64,000 nucleotides of DNA from Rubellimicrobium roseum (GCF_006152145.1 NZ_VDFV01000009.1:1-64000), one strand, 5' to 3'; counted from the first letter of the stretch, positions 8,337-18,422 are shown. Program-made: numbers and translations. The notes: a model not told the origin generated them from the letters alone.

Positions 8337-9563
8337 TTAGGGGAGGAGCCCAGGTTCGGGGAAACAGGTGGGCCGCCGTCCGGCCGCCTCCTGCCAGTGG
8401 CCGATGGAACGGCGTGTCCTGTAGCCTGGCAAACCATCCACCCCGCCGACGTCGTACCCCCGATCGGCAAGCGCCCGCTGGAGATCCGCGATGTCGGATC
8501 GCAAAAGCCCGCCCATCTCGTCCCACCCTTCCGCGAAGCCCGCCGTCCCGAATGCGATCCGATCACTCACATGGCCCACGAACAGTGCATAAAGGTCGCT
8601 GGTGTTGTAATCCTTCAGCACATAGAAATTGGGGGTGACCAGAAAGGCCGGTCCATGCCGGCCCGCCGGCATCATCAGGTATCCCGCCTGCGGCCGCTCG
8701 GCCTCGGGAAAGGGCCGCCCCGAGACGCGGCGGATCCCCATAGCTTCCCACTCGGCGATCCGGCGTCCCTGGTCGGGTCCTTCCAAGGCGCAGGAGACCG
8801 AGGGCGGCACCATGACCTCGAAGCCCCAATCGCGCCCCGCTACCCAGCCATGCCGGGCGAGATAGGTCCCGATGGACGCGAGGGTGTCGGCCTCCGAGCC
8901 CCAGATGTCGATGCGACCGTCGCCGTCGCCGTCGGTCGCGTAGGTCAGGACGCTGGACGGCATGAACTGCGGCTGCCCGAGCGCTCCGGCCCAGCTGCTC
9001 CTCAGGCCGTCGACCGGCGCGAAGCCGGCCTCGGCGACGCGAAGCGCGGCGACGAGTTCGTCGCTGAAGTAGCCGGCGCGCGTGCTCATGAATCCCTTGG
9101 TGGCCAGCACCTCGAAGGCGTCGTGCGTCAGGTCGGCACGGCCATAGGCGCTCTCGCGTCCCCAGATCGCGAGAATGATGCGGCCGGGCACGCCCGTGGC
9201 CTGCTCCACCGCCGTCAGGGTCGCCTCATGACGCTCCGCCATCCGTCGCCCCGCCGTCACGGTCGCCTCGACCGCCTCGGGGCGGAAATAGGCGGCGGGC
9301 GAGGCGAACTCGGCCTGTTGCTGCTGTGGCGGCGTCTGGCTCGGGGCACCTGGCGGAACAAGGTCGGGTAGGTTCCAGTCGAGGTCGACGCCCGCCAGCG
9401 CCGCATCGAAGGTGGGCCGCGACACGCCGGCGGCCTGCGCACGGGGCCAGACCGTCGTCTCCAGCCAAAGCTGGAACCGGCTCTCGACGGCAGAGCGGTC
9501 CTGCGCGAGCAGCGGCCCCTGCGCGACGACGAGCCAGGCCAGGAAAAGAACAGTGCGGAGCAT
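8337..9563 (-). CDS. MltB-type lytic murein transglycosylase
   Basis: A 408-residue exported peptidoglycan lyase. The N-terminal MLRTVLFLAWLVVAQGPLLA is a signal peptide. The catalytic domain follows: ILAIWGRESAYGRADLT carries the catalytic Glu of the MltB (SLT_2) family, then SWAGALGQPQFMPSSVLTYA and DGDGDGRIDIWGSEADTLAS. The C-terminal part (from about residue 340) is a peptidoglycan-binding domain, IADLQRALADRGYDVGG. Such enzymes cut the MurNAc-GlcNAc bond to give 1,6-anhydroMurNAc during wall turnover. It has no lipobox cysteine, so it is a soluble periplasmic form. It is a single gene; the 262 bases beyond its stop up to the HIRAN gene carry nothing recognised. Confidence 0.92.
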   Translation of the reverse strand: MLRTVLFLAWLVVAQGPLLAQDRSAVESRFQLWLETTVWPRAQAAGVSRPTFDAALAGVDLDWNLPDLVPPGAPSQTPPQQQQAEFASPAAYFRPEAVEATVTAGRRMAERHEATLTAVEQATGVPGRIILAIWGRESAYGRADLTHDAFEVLATKGFMSTRAGYFSDELVAALRVAEAGFAPVDGLRSSWAGALGQPQFMPSSVLTYATDGDGDGRIDIWGSEADTLASIGTYLARHGWVAGRDWGFEVMVPPSVSCALEGPDQGRRIAEWEAMGIRRVSGRPFPEAERPQAGYLMMPAGRHGPAFLVTPNFYVLKDYNTSDLYALFVGHVSDRIAFGTAGFAEGWDEMGGLLRSDIADLQRALADRGYDVGGVDGLPGYRTRRSIGHWQEAAGRRPTCFPEPGLLP

Positions 9564-9692
9564 GGGCGCGGACCTTCGGCAGACTGGAGTCGTGGAGAGT
9601 CCTAGCGTGGCACGGCTGGGGGTGCATCAGGGTTCCGGAAATCCCGGATTGCGGCGCTGGGGCGCGATGGCCGGTTCCCGTCGCACGCACCA

Positions 9693-10151
9693 TCACCCCG
9701 CAAAGATCCGGGCGACCTGCCGCATGTCCAAGGGCTTCTCGCAGCGGGGCTGGCTGGCATAGGGTTCGGGGATCGCCCACTGTTCGTAGCCCGGGGCGAA
9801 AACGAAGGGGATGGCCCAATCCCGCAGCCGGTCCGCTAAGGGAAAGACTATCTCTCCGCCCAGGTTGATGTCGAGGATGGCGGCGTCGGGATGCGGGCCG
9901 GAGTCGAGAAGGCTCAGGGCGCCGGCGAGATCGGGCACGGACCCCATCACCTCGGCGCCCGGCCCCTCCAGTTCCATCGCGAAATCCTCCGCCGTGATAA
10001 AGTCGTCCTGAACCACAAGAGTGCGGCAGCCTCGCAGGGATGGAGGGCGATCGTTCCGGTCATGAGCGTCTCTTCCGTCTCGGCCCTGAGCCTCACCTAG
10101 CCGGAGAATGCCACATCCGGGGTCGACGACACAGGTACGACGATGGTGCAC
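9693..10151 (-). CDS. Single-domain response regulator receiver, probably impaired
   Basis: A receiver-domain protein ending at 9693. Recognisable parts are TLVVQDDFITAEDFAMELE, PDAAILDINLGGE with the phospho-acceptor Asp, and PRCEKPLD with the invariant Lys. The segment FVFAPGYEQW has Pro where the switch Thr/Ser of receivers normally sits, and the acidic pocket reads QDD instead of EDD. There is no good start in frame: the ATG at 10151 lies inside the upstream kinase remnant, while an ATG in another frame near 10063 suggests a +1/-1 slip just before the domain. It follows the HWE kinase on the same strand and would be its partner. Given the broken kinase, the altered residues and the unclear start, this gene may also be decaying. 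Confidence 0.5.
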   Translation of the reverse strand: MHHRRTCVVDPGCGILRLGEAQGRDGRDAHDRNDRPPSLRGCRTLVVQDDFITAEDFAMELEGPGAEVMGSVPDLAGALSLLDSGPHPDAAILDINLGGEIVFPLADRLRDWAIPFVFAPGYEQWAIPEPYASQPRCEKPLDMRQVARIFAG

Positions 10152-12348
10152 CTCAAGCCTTCAGGCGTGAGTTCGCAGGTCGTCGGCGCCCGAAGTTGAT
10201 AAGGCAGCGCCCGTTTGAGGAGCTCGCGGCCATATCCTTGTCGAGAGAAGGCGACCGCCTCGGCAGGAGCTTCGCCCGAGGCCCTAGCCGACCCGTCCCG
10301 CTCGCGCCGTTCCACCCGCAGCCGCCGCTTTCCCGCCGGCCGTGCACCAGTGCCCAAGGCACGTCGAGGCGTCGCTCCGACCGGGAAAGCGCACCGTGCT
10401 TGAGCGCGTTGGTTGCCAGTTCTTGGAGCACGAGCGCGAAGGTCTGCACGGTGGACGACGGCAGCAGCACGCCTGTCGGGCCGCTGGGACGCACTTGGCC
10501 ACCATGATCCTCGCCGTCTAGAACCCCGTGTGCGGCCAACTCCGTCCGCAAGAGCTGGTCGAAGGTGATCCGCTGGCCCTCCTCCAGACGCGGCAGTAGG
10601 CCGTTGACCCGGGCCAAGGCCTTGACGCTCGAGCGGAAACGGGGACGGCAATCCTCCAGCGTCTCGGAGCCGGCGAGCGTCCGCTCCACCACGCCTTTCA
10701 CCCCAGAGACCAGTTTGCGGGAGCGGTGCTGAAGCTCGGCGACCAGCACGCGCAGGTGGTCGTTCAGTTCGACCTTCTCGGTGGCGTCGTGCCCGATCCC
10801 GGCCACGCGCTGCACCCCACCGGCCCGGTCGAGCAGAGGGAAGCCGGTGTCACGAATCCAGCGCACCTCTCCGTCGGGCCGCAGGATTCGATAGGCATGG
10901 AGCACGTGTTCGGCCGCACGGACGCGTCGAAGATGATCGAGGGCCAACGCCCGGTCCTCGGGCAGAACCAGCTCCATCCAGCGCCGGACGGAGTTGCGCA
11001 TTTGGGTGGAGCCGAGCGGAACCCCGTAGATATCCTCATGCGAGGCTGACGTACTCGAATTCCAGCGTCTCGGCGTTTCGGATCCAGAGCACCTCAGCTG
11101 AGGCATCGCCGAACTGCCGGAAGTGCGCCTCGCTCTCGCGGAGGGCCTCTTCGGTCGCGCGCCTGTCCGTCAGTCCTGGCCCACCTTCAGGAAGCCTGTA
11201 ATCACGCCTCCCGAGTTGGTGAGCGAGCGCATTATCCCATCGATGAACACCCGCGCGCCGTTCTTACACAGATGCCAGCGCACATCGGGTGCGTGCCCTT
11301 GCTTACGGGCCTCCTGCCGCTCCGCCGCCGGCGCGCCCGCCGCGCGGTCCTCGGCCGTGAAGGTGAGATCGATCGGCTGGCCCACCGCCTCTTCTGCCGT
11401 CCAACGAAGACCTCCTCGGCTCCCCGGGGCTAGGTCACGATGCGGCATGCCGCGTCGGTGGTGAAGGTGGCGTAGTCCCGCGCGGTCTCGACGATGGCGC
11501 GAAAGCGCTTCTCGCTCTGGTGCAGGGCGACTTCGGCCCTGAGGCGATCTGACTCGGTTCGCTTCTTCTCCGATATGTCGCGAGGGTAGACTGAGAGCCC
11601 GCCATCCGTCGCCGCGGAACGAGGTCCCAGCGCGGGCGCGCTCCACCGCCGCCCAGGTGCGCTCGGCCATTTCCTGAGGCAGCGCGACCTCCTCGAGGGT
11701 GAAGTCGTGAGCGGTCGCGTGATGGACCGCCAGCATCACGACGAGTTGCCCGCCCTTGACCAGCGGCACGTTCAGGGTGGCGCCGAGTTGCAAGGCGGCG
11801 TGCGTGGCCTTCTCGGCCTCGGTGAGAGCGGGATCAATGGCGATGTCGGGACGGACCACGACATGGCCCTCCCGCATCGTGCGGATGAGCGCTTCACCAT
11901 AGTCGGCAGAGCGGTCGCGGCCTCGGATGCTGGGTACTCCGTCCGTGTAATCGTGCGTGAGGAGCACCGTCTCGTCGTCGCCCATGTCCTCGGCATGGGC
12001 GACCCGACTGGCGCGCAGATGATCTCCCATAAGGCGGCTCGCCTCGCGCAGGATTACGACAGCGTCGTCCAAGGGTCGTAGCGCATCGGCGAACCGCAAA
12101 AGGAAAATCTGCCGCTCTTGACTCTCGTGCAGCGCGCCGCCGGTCGTCATACGCTCGGCGATGACGCTCCGGCCCGGCTCGGGGCTCCCGGTCAGGGTAC
12201 TGTCGCCGTGGACGCGGGACGTTTCGGCGACCATGCCGAACATTCCTTCGACCCGGCCCGCGTCGTCCCGCAGGGGATTGTCGATGGACGCCATCGGCTT
12301 CTCCCTGTTCTCCAAAGCCTGCCCGGCAGAACGAACGTTGACGCACAC
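10097..12348 (-). pseudogene. HWE-family sensor histidine kinase, multiply frameshifted
   Basis: A long cytoplasmic-type sensor kinase is readable in order but in several frames. First a GAF-like domain (about 12150-11640), with LRPLDDAVVILREASRLMGD and HVVVRPDIAIDPALTEAEKA. Then a PAS domain (about 11560-11170) ending GGVITGFLKVG. A second PAS domain follows (EEALRESEAHFRQFGDASAE, then YRILRPDGEVRWIRDTGFPL). The HWE kinase core has VAELQHRSRKLVSGVKGVVE (His box) and VLQELATNALKHGAL (N box), and ends GYGRELLKRALPYQLRAP at 10097. Frames change near 11600, 11170, 11045 and 10320, so no full product can be made. It would have phosphorylated the receiver protein downstream. Such kinases often serve light or general stress sensing; the signal here is unknown. 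Confidence 0.8.
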
Positions 12349-13318
12349 CGTTCAATCGAGAAGGCCCCACGCCTCCTATTGATTCAGACGCGTCGCACCA
12401 ACGCAACCTTGCAGGCATATCGGGTCGGCACGGCGACCGGGTGCCCTCGGCCGGCCCTTCAGAGCAATCGGGTTGACGGAAGCCTCGAATCGCCTCGGGC
12501 GTTCTGGAGATACAGAATTGGTCCTCCGGCGCTTCGCGGGCCGACGCCCAACTGTGCCGCGATAAATGCGTTCCAGTTGTCAGGAGCGCCACATCGAGGG
12601 TGTTACCCGGGAAGATCAGGTCGCACACGGCAGCGGGCAGGGTCGCCCAATCGGAAACGGGCTCCGGGCACCAGCTCGACCTGCTCGGGCCGAGGCAGCC
12701 CGGCCGGCTGGCCGGGGCGAGCCTACGTCTGCGGTGGCACTACCCAACCATCAGCGAAGGCCAGATCTGCGAAGTTTCCCGTAGCGCCTTGCCTTGCCCC
12801 GGAAGGCAGCTGCCGTCATCCATCAAGTTGGCCATAACACGCGCGGCCGGGCCTCGGCACGGAGATCCACGCCATAGGCCAGCAGGAGCACCTTGTCCTG
12901 CCCCGCCTCGATCAGGTGGGCTTGGTCGCAATCGGACATCGCCAAGGATTGCGGCGTCATGCCTTTACTGATGCAGCGATGCGGCCGTCCCTGGATCGAG
13001 GCACCCAGCATCACGACGATCTCGCCCCCCGACTTTCGTCATTCCCGTCCATGAGCGAAAATACCAGCGGCGCGTTGGCGGTCCGCGAGTGTTGCGGAAG
13101 GCGAGATCGCTCTCAACCTCGACCACTTGCCGATAGTGGTTGCCGAAACGCAGCGTGTGGATCAGCGGCGAGAACCGGTCCTGCTCCAAGATGCTGGTCG
13201 GACCACCCGATCGGAGCAGGCCACCCACTGACCGAAACACCGCCTCTTTTGTCGGAAACGCCCGAGTCTGTCGGTTCCCGGAGGTGCTAGACAGAACGGG
13301 CTGAAAGGGGAGCGACCC
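12349..13318. other. Long intergenic region before mgdA, no recognised gene
   Basis: About 970 bases with no convincing gene. On the minus strand between about 13260 and 12830 the composition is protein-like in pieces (for instance a stretch reading SGGPTSILEQDRFSPLIHTL near 13200-13140), broken by frame changes, so an old gene of unknown kind may lie here. The last 100 bases must hold the mgdA promoter; a good ribosome site AAGGGGAG precedes its ATG. Confidence 0.4.
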
Positions 13319-14569
13319 ATGAAGTTTTCCGGATGGCGGGTCTTCCGCGAGGCCCTGACAGGCCACAGGGGCTGGACGGCCAACTGGCGCGATCCCGACC
13401 CCAAGCCCGCCTACGACATCATTGTCGTGGGCGGCGGGGGGCACGGGCTCGCCACGGCCTTCTACCTCGCCAAAGAGTTCGAGCAGGCCAGCGTGGCCGT
13501 GCTCGAGAAGGGGTGGATCGGCGGCGGAAACGCAGGCCGCAACACCACGATCATCCGGTCGAACTACCTCCTCGACGGGAACGAGCCCTTCTATGAGTTC
13601 TCCATGAAGCTCTGGGAGGGGCTGGAACAGGATCTTAACTACAACGCGATGGTGTCGCAGCGCGGCATCCTGAACCTGTTCCACACCGACGCCCAGCGCG
13701 ACGCCTACACGCGGCGGGGCAACGCGATGCTCCTGCACGGGGCGGATGCGGAGCTTCTGGACCGCGATCAGGTGCGGACGATGTATCCGTTCCTGAACTT
13801 CGACCATGCGCGCTTCCCCATCAAGGGCGGGCTCCTGCAGAGGCGGGGCGGGACGGCGCGGCACGACGCGGTGGCCTGGGGCTATGCCCGCGGGGCTGAC
13901 ATGCGCGGCGTGGACATCATCCAGAACTGCGGCGTCACGGGGTTCCGGATCGAGAACGGGAAGGTCCTCGGGGTCGAGACGACGCGCGGCTACATCGGCG
14001 CGAAGAAGGTGGGCGTGGCGGTGGCGGGCAATTCGTCCCGCGTGATGGCGGCGGCCGGGATGCGGCTGCCGATCGAGAGCCACGTCCTGCAGGCCTTCGT
14101 GTCCGAGGGGCTGAAGCCCGTGATCGACGGGGTGATGACCTTCGGGGCGGGGCACTTCTACGTGTCGCAGTCCGACAAGGGCGGCCTCGTCTTCGGCGGC
14201 GACATCGATGGCTACAACTCCTACGCCCAGCGGGGGAACCTCCCCGTGATCGAGGACGTGGCCGAGGGGGGCATGGCGCTGATGCCCATGATCGGGCGGG
14301 CGCGGCTCCTGCGGACCTGGGGGGGCGTCATGGACATGTCCATGGACGGGTCGCCCTTCATCGACCGGACGGGGGTCGAGGGGCTCTACTTCAACGGGGG
14401 CTGGTGCTACGGCGGCTTCAAGGCGACGCCGGCAAGCGGGTACTGCTTCGCGCATCTGCTCGCCACCGACCGCCCGCACGCGACCGCGACGGCTTACCGG
14501 CTCGACCGCTTCAAGCGCGGCGCGATGATCGACGAGAAGGGCCAAGGCGCCCAGCCGAACCTCCATTGA
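13319..14569 (+). CDS. mgdA: N-methylglutamate dehydrogenase subunit A (SoxB-like)
   Basis: A 416-residue flavoprotein like the beta subunit of heterotetrameric sarcosine oxidase. It demethylates N-methylglutamate to glutamate, passing the methyl group as a C1 unit to folate with its partners. A dinucleotide-binding motif YDIIVVGGGGHGLATAFYL sits at residues 32-50. TARHDAVAWGYAR (about 179-191) contains His182, matching the covalent-FMN histidine region of SoxB. ATG 13319 has a strong ribosome site. The next gene starts 10 bases after the stop. It is called MgdA rather than sarcosine oxidase because the same locus carries mgsABC and gmaS and because the small subunit lacks SoxD zinc ligands. 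Substrate assignment is therefore contextual. Confidence 0.9.
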   Translation: MKFSGWRVFREALTGHRGWTANWRDPDPKPAYDIIVVGGGGHGLATAFYLAKEFEQASVAVLEKGWIGGGNAGRNTTIIRSNYLLDGNEPFYEFSMKLWEGLEQDLNYNAMVSQRGILNLFHTDAQRDAYTRRGNAMLLHGADAELLDRDQVRTMYPFLNFDHARFPIKGGLLQRRGGTARHDAVAWGYARGADMRGVDIIQNCGVTGFRIENGKVLGVETTRGYIGAKKVGVAVAGNSSRVMAAAGMRLPIESHVLQAFVSEGLKPVIDGVMTFGAGHFYVSQSDKGGLVFGGDIDGYNSYAQRGNLPVIEDVAEGGMALMPMIGRARLLRTWGGVMDMSMDGSPFIDRTGVEGLYFNGGWCYGGFKATPASGYCFAHLLATDRPHATATAYRLDRFKRGAMIDEKGQGAQPNLH

Positions 14570-14579
14570 GATTGCTCCC

Positions 14580-14861
14580 ATGCTGATTCCGCACCCCCTC
14601 CTCGGCCCGCGCGACGCGCAGGAGTTCACCTATCTCGGCGACGCCGCGCTGATCGACCGGCCCGACGGGCTGACCGAGCCCGAGAAGTTCCACGACTACG
14701 CCTATCTGCGCGACAACCCCGCCGGGGTGCACAAGGAGCTGTGGTTCCACGAGCAGGGCGACCGGTCCTGGCTGGTGGTCACGCGCAACACGGTCACGCA
14801 CGAGATTCTGGGGGCGGTGCTCGCCCGCGACACCGCCCGCGGGCGGGGGAGGTCCAAGTGA
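14580..14861 (+). CDS. mgdB: N-methylglutamate dehydrogenase subunit B (SoxD-like)
   Basis: A 93-residue small subunit of the dehydrogenase complex, equivalent to sarcosine oxidase delta. SoxD subunits begin with a CPxCG zinc site. This protein begins MLIPHPLLGPRDAQEFTYLG and contains no cysteine at all, so it cannot bind zinc in the SoxD way. This is consistent with the MgdB branch. It has no separate catalytic role; in SoxD the subunit is structural. Start ATG 14580 lies 10 bases after mgdA. The stop overlaps the GTG start of mgdC by four bases (GTGA), showing translational coupling. Confidence 0.88.
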   Translation: MLIPHPLLGPRDAQEFTYLGDAALIDRPDGLTEPEKFHDYAYLRDNPAGVHKELWFHEQGDRSWLVVTRNTVTHEILGAVLARDTARGRGRSK

Positions 14862-17800
14862 CGGAAGTTCTTCGCGACACGAGCGGAGTCCTCACGGGGC
14901 AGGACGCGGCGCCCGTCCTGGCCTCCCAGCCGATGCGGGTGACGGGCGGCCTTGTAGACCGCTCCCGGTCGGTGCGCTTTACCTTTGACGGCAAGTCCTA
15001 CACGGGCCATCCGGGGGACACGCTGGCCTCGGCGCTGCTTGCCAGTGGCGTGAAACTGATGGGCCGGTCCTTCAAGTACCACCGGCCGCGCGGCGTGCTG
15101 TCGGCGGGCTCCGAGGAGCCCAACGCGCTCGTGGAGCTGCGCTCGGGCGCGCGCCGGGAGCCGAACACGCGGGCTACAGTGGCGGAACTGTACGACGGGC
15201 TGGAGGCGAGCAGCCAGAACCACTGGCCGACCCTAGCCTTCGACGCGATGGCGGTGAACGACTGGCTGTCGCCGTTCTTCACGGCGGGCTTCTATTACAA
15301 GACCTTCATGTGGCCGGCGGCCTTCTGGGAGAAGCTCTACGAGCCGATCATCCGCCGCGCGGCGGGGCTCGGAACTCTCTCGCGCGAGCCCGATCCGGAT
15401 GCCTACGACAAGGGCTTCCTGCACTGCGACGTGCTGGTGATCGGCGCGGGGCCTGCGGGCCTCATGGCGGCGCTCACGGCGGCGCGCGCGGGCGCGCGGG
15501 TCATCCTCGCGGACGAGGATTTCGCGCTGGGCGGGCGGCTGATTGCGGAGACGCACGAGGTCGGCGGGCAGTCGGGCGCGGGCTGGGCAACCTCGGCGGT
15601 CGCGGAGTTGGCGGGGATGCCGAACGTCCGCGTCATGCCGCGCACGACCATCATGGGCGTCTTCGACCACGGCGTCTATTCGGCGGTCGAGAGGGTGTCG
15701 GACCACTTCGCGGCCCCTCTCGCCGGGAAGCCCCGGCAGGTTCTGTGGCGGGTTTACGCGAAGCGCGCGATCCTCGCGGCGGGTGCCCTGGAGCGGCCCA
15801 TCGCCTTTGCGGACAACGACCGGCCCGGCGTGATGATGGCGGGGGCGGTGCGCGCCTATCTCAACCGCTGGGGCGTGGCGGCCGGCAAGCGGGTCGCTCT
15901 CTTCGTCAACAACGACGACGGGATGCGCACGGCGCGCGACCTGATGGCTCGGGGCGTCGAGGTCGTCGCTGTGGTGGACCCCCGGCGCGACATCCGGCGC
16001 CAGGCCGGCCTCCCGCACATGCTGGGGGTGGTCACGGGGACCACGGGGCGGCTGGGCCTCACCGGCATCAACGTGCGCCGCATCGACGGGCGCGAGGAGC
16101 ACGTCGTCTGCGACGCCCTCGCGGTGTCGGGGGGCTGGAACCCCACGGTCGCGCTGACCGCGCACCAGTCGGCGCGGCCCGTCTGGGACGAGAAGATTTC
16201 CGCCTTCCTCGCCTCGCCAAACGCTCCCGCCGGGCTGATCCCGGTCGGTGCGGCGGCGGGGGCGTTCTCCACCCATGGGGCGCTGGCCTCGGGTGCCGCC
16301 AAGGCCGCCGAGGCGGTCGAGGCGCTGGGCTTCCGCGCGCCCGCGGCCGATCTCCCTCAGGCCGAGGACGCGCCCGTGCGGATCGCGCCCTTCTGGCACG
16401 TACCGGGGAAGGGGCGCGCCTGGGTGGACTTCCAGAACGACGTGACCGTCAAGGACGTGAAGCTCGCCCATCAGGAGAACTTCCGCTCGGTCGAGCACCT
16501 GAAGCGCTACACCACGCTCGGGATGGCGACGGACCAGGGCAAGACCTCGAACGTCCTCGGCCTCGCCGTCATGGCGGAGCTGACGGGGCAGAGCATCCCC
16601 GAGACGGGCACGACCATGTTCCGCCCGCCCTACACGCCCGTCGCCATGGGCGTCCTGGCCGGTCGGTCGCGCGGGGAGGAGTTCAAGCCGACGCGCCTCA
16701 CCCCCTCGCACAAGTGGGCCGAGGAGCGGGGCGCGGTCTTCGTCGAGGTGGGGATGTGGCTGCGGGCCCAGTGGTTTCCGCGCCCCGGCGAGACGACCTG
16801 GCGCGAGTCCGTGGACCGCGAGGTGCTGGCCACCCGCAAGGCCGTGGGCGTCTGCGACGTGACCACGCTGGGCAAGATCGACATCCAGGGGACGGATGCG
16901 GGGCTTTTCCTCGACCGGGTCTACGCCAACACGTTCTCGACGCTCCCCGTGGGCAAGGTCCGCTACGGGCTGATGCTGCGCGAAGACGGGATCGTCATGG
17001 ATGACGGCACCACCGCGCGGATGGGCGAGCATGAATACGTAATGACCACCACCACGGCCAATGCCGTGCCGGTGTTCCGGCACCTCGAGTTCTGCCGCCA
17101 GTGCCTCTGGCCCGACCTCGACGTGCAGCTCATCTCCACGACCGAGGCCTGGGCGCAGTTCTCGGTCGCGGGGCCGAACGCGCGGGCGCTGCTTTCGCGC
17201 ATCGTCGATCAGGACATCTCGGACGCGGCCTTCCCCTACATGGCCTGCGGCAACGTCACGGTCTGCGGCGGGCTGCGGGCGCGGCTGTTCCGGATCAGTT
17301 TCTCGGGCGAGATGGCCTACGAGATCGCAGTGCCGACGCGCTACGGCGACGCGTTGGTGCGCGAGCTGATGGCGCAGGGGCAGGACCTGGGCGTGACGCC
17401 CTACGGGACCGAGGCGCTGGGCGTCCTGCGGGTCGAGAAGGGCCATGTCGCGGGCAACGAGCTCAACGGCCAGACCACGGCGCTGAACATGGGCCTGGGC
17501 AAGATGGTGTCGAAGAAGAAGGACAGCATCGGCATGGTCCTCTCGCAGCGCGAGGAGCTGGTGCGCGAGGACGGGCTGCGGCTCGTGGGCATCAAGCCGG
17601 TGGACCCGGCCGCCCAGCTCAAGGCGGGAAGCCACTTCATCGCCTTGGGCAAGGACCCGGTGGCCGCGAACGACGACGGCTGGATCACGTCTCTCGTCCA
17701 TTCGCCGCATCTAAGGCACCAGATTGCGCTCGGGTATCTGAAGAACGGCGCGGCGCGGATGGGGGAGCGGCTGCGGGCCGTAAACCTGCTCGCGAAGACC

Positions 17801-17866
17801 GAGGTGGAGGTCGAGATCGTGTCGCCGCACTTCATCGATCCGCAAGGGGAGCGCCTCCGTGGCTGA
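14858..17866 (+). CDS. mgdC: N-methylglutamate dehydrogenase subunit C (SoxA-like)
   Basis: A 1002-residue large subunit like sarcosine oxidase alpha. Order of parts: an N-terminal segment VRFTFDGKSYTGHPGDTLAS with GRSFKYHRPRGV (Fer2-like fold without iron ligands, as in SoxA); an NAD-binding core starting LVIGAGPAGLMAALTAARAG (about residue 190); and a C-terminal GcvT-like domain from about 590, containing SFSGEMAYEIAVP and PYGTEALGVLRVEKGH, which binds tetrahydrofolate and takes up the methyl carbon. The GTG start at 14858 is chosen because it overlaps the mgdB stop (GTGA) and follows GGGGGAGG. An in-frame ATG at 14741 lies inside mgdB and is not used. It overlaps mgdD by 8 bases. Confidence 0.92.
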   Translation: MTEVLRDTSGVLTGQDAAPVLASQPMRVTGGLVDRSRSVRFTFDGKSYTGHPGDTLASALLASGVKLMGRSFKYHRPRGVLSAGSEEPNALVELRSGARREPNTRATVAELYDGLEASSQNHWPTLAFDAMAVNDWLSPFFTAGFYYKTFMWPAAFWEKLYEPIIRRAAGLGTLSREPDPDAYDKGFLHCDVLVIGAGPAGLMAALTAARAGARVILADEDFALGGRLIAETHEVGGQSGAGWATSAVAELAGMPNVRVMPRTTIMGVFDHGVYSAVERVSDHFAAPLAGKPRQVLWRVYAKRAILAAGALERPIAFADNDRPGVMMAGAVRAYLNRWGVAAGKRVALFVNNDDGMRTARDLMARGVEVVAVVDPRRDIRRQAGLPHMLGVVTGTTGRLGLTGINVRRIDGREEHVVCDALAVSGGWNPTVALTAHQSARPVWDEKISAFLASPNAPAGLIPVGAAAGAFSTHGALASGAAKAAEAVEALGFRAPAADLPQAEDAPVRIAPFWHVPGKGRAWVDFQNDVTVKDVKLAHQENFRSVEHLKRYTTLGMATDQGKTSNVLGLAVMAELTGQSIPETGTTMFRPPYTPVAMGVLAGRSRGEEFKPTRLTPSHKWAEERGAVFVEVGMWLRAQWFPRPGETTWRESVDREVLATRKAVGVCDVTTLGKIDIQGTDAGLFLDRVYANTFSTLPVGKVRYGLMLREDGIVMDDGTTARMGEHEYVMTTTTANAVPVFRHLEFCRQCLWPDLDVQLISTTEAWAQFSVAGPNARALLSRIVDQDISDAAFPYMACGNVTVCGGLRARLFRISFSGEMAYEIAVPTRYGDALVRELMAQGQDLGVTPYGTEALGVLRVEKGHVAGNELNGQTTALNMGLGKMVSKKKDSIGMVLSQREELVREDGLRLVGIKPVDPAAQLKAGSHFIALGKDPVAANDDGWITSLVHSPHLRHQIALGYLKNGAARMGERLRAVNLLAKTEVEVEIVSPHFIDPQGERLRG

Positions 17867-18422
17867 GCATCGCCTGACACCTCTCGCCCCTCTGGGCCAT
17901 GCGGAGCCCATTGAGGAGCGCATCGGACCCGTCCTGATCGCGGAGCGGACCGACGTGGCCATGGCCTCGGTCGCGACGCGCCGGGGGTGGGAGACGGAGC
18001 TGGCCGCCCGCGCCGCGCAGGCAGGCCTGCCGCTGCCCCCGCCGGGGCAGGCGGCCGAGAACGCGCCCTGGGGGTCGTTCTGGCTCGGACCCGAGATGTG
18101 GATGGTCGAGGCGCCCTATGCCACGCACGAGGACGTGGCGGCGCAGGTGAAGCCCGCGCTGGGCGAGGCGGCCTCGGTGACCGAGCAGACCGACGCCTGG
18201 GTGCGATTCGAGGTCGCCGGGCCGCTGAAGCCGCTGTTCGAGCGGCTCTGCAACATCGACCTCGACCGCTTCGCGCCGGGATCGGCCACGCGCACGCTCA
18301 TGGAGCATCTGGGGGTCTACGTGATCCGGCGGGCCGAGGATCGGATGACGGTGCTGGGCCCGCGCTCCTCGGCGGGCTCGCTCCACCACGCGATCACGGT
18401 CGCGGCGCGCAGCGCGTTCTAG
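17859..18422 (+). CDS. mgdD: N-methylglutamate dehydrogenase subunit D (SoxG-like)
   Basis: A 187-residue subunit like sarcosine oxidase gamma, with a truncated GcvT-like fold: MVEAPYATHEDVAAQVKPAL, then TEQTDAWVRFEVAGPLKPLF and TRTLMEHLGVYVIRRAEDR. In the sarcosine oxidase family this subunit completes the folate-binding side of the complex. It starts with GTG inside the end of mgdC (8-base overlap), behind AGGGGAG. It is the last gene of the mgd operon. The gene beyond is convergent; no clear terminator hairpin is visible in the 82 bases between them. Confidence 0.88.
   Translation: MAEHRLTPLAPLGHAEPIEERIGPVLIAERTDVAMASVATRRGWETELAARAAQAGLPLPPPGQAAENAPWGSFWLGPEMWMVEAPYATHEDVAAQVKPALGEAASVTEQTDAWVRFEVAGPLKPLFERLCNIDLDRFAPGSATRTLMEHLGVYVIRRAEDRMTVLGPRSSAGSLHHAITVAARSAF

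Noticed and set aside
13319-18422. Sarcosine oxidase soxBDAG as the name for mgdABCD
   Set aside because: The small subunit lacks the SoxD zinc cysteines and the locus contains mgsABC and gmaS, so N-methylglutamate dehydrogenase fits better.
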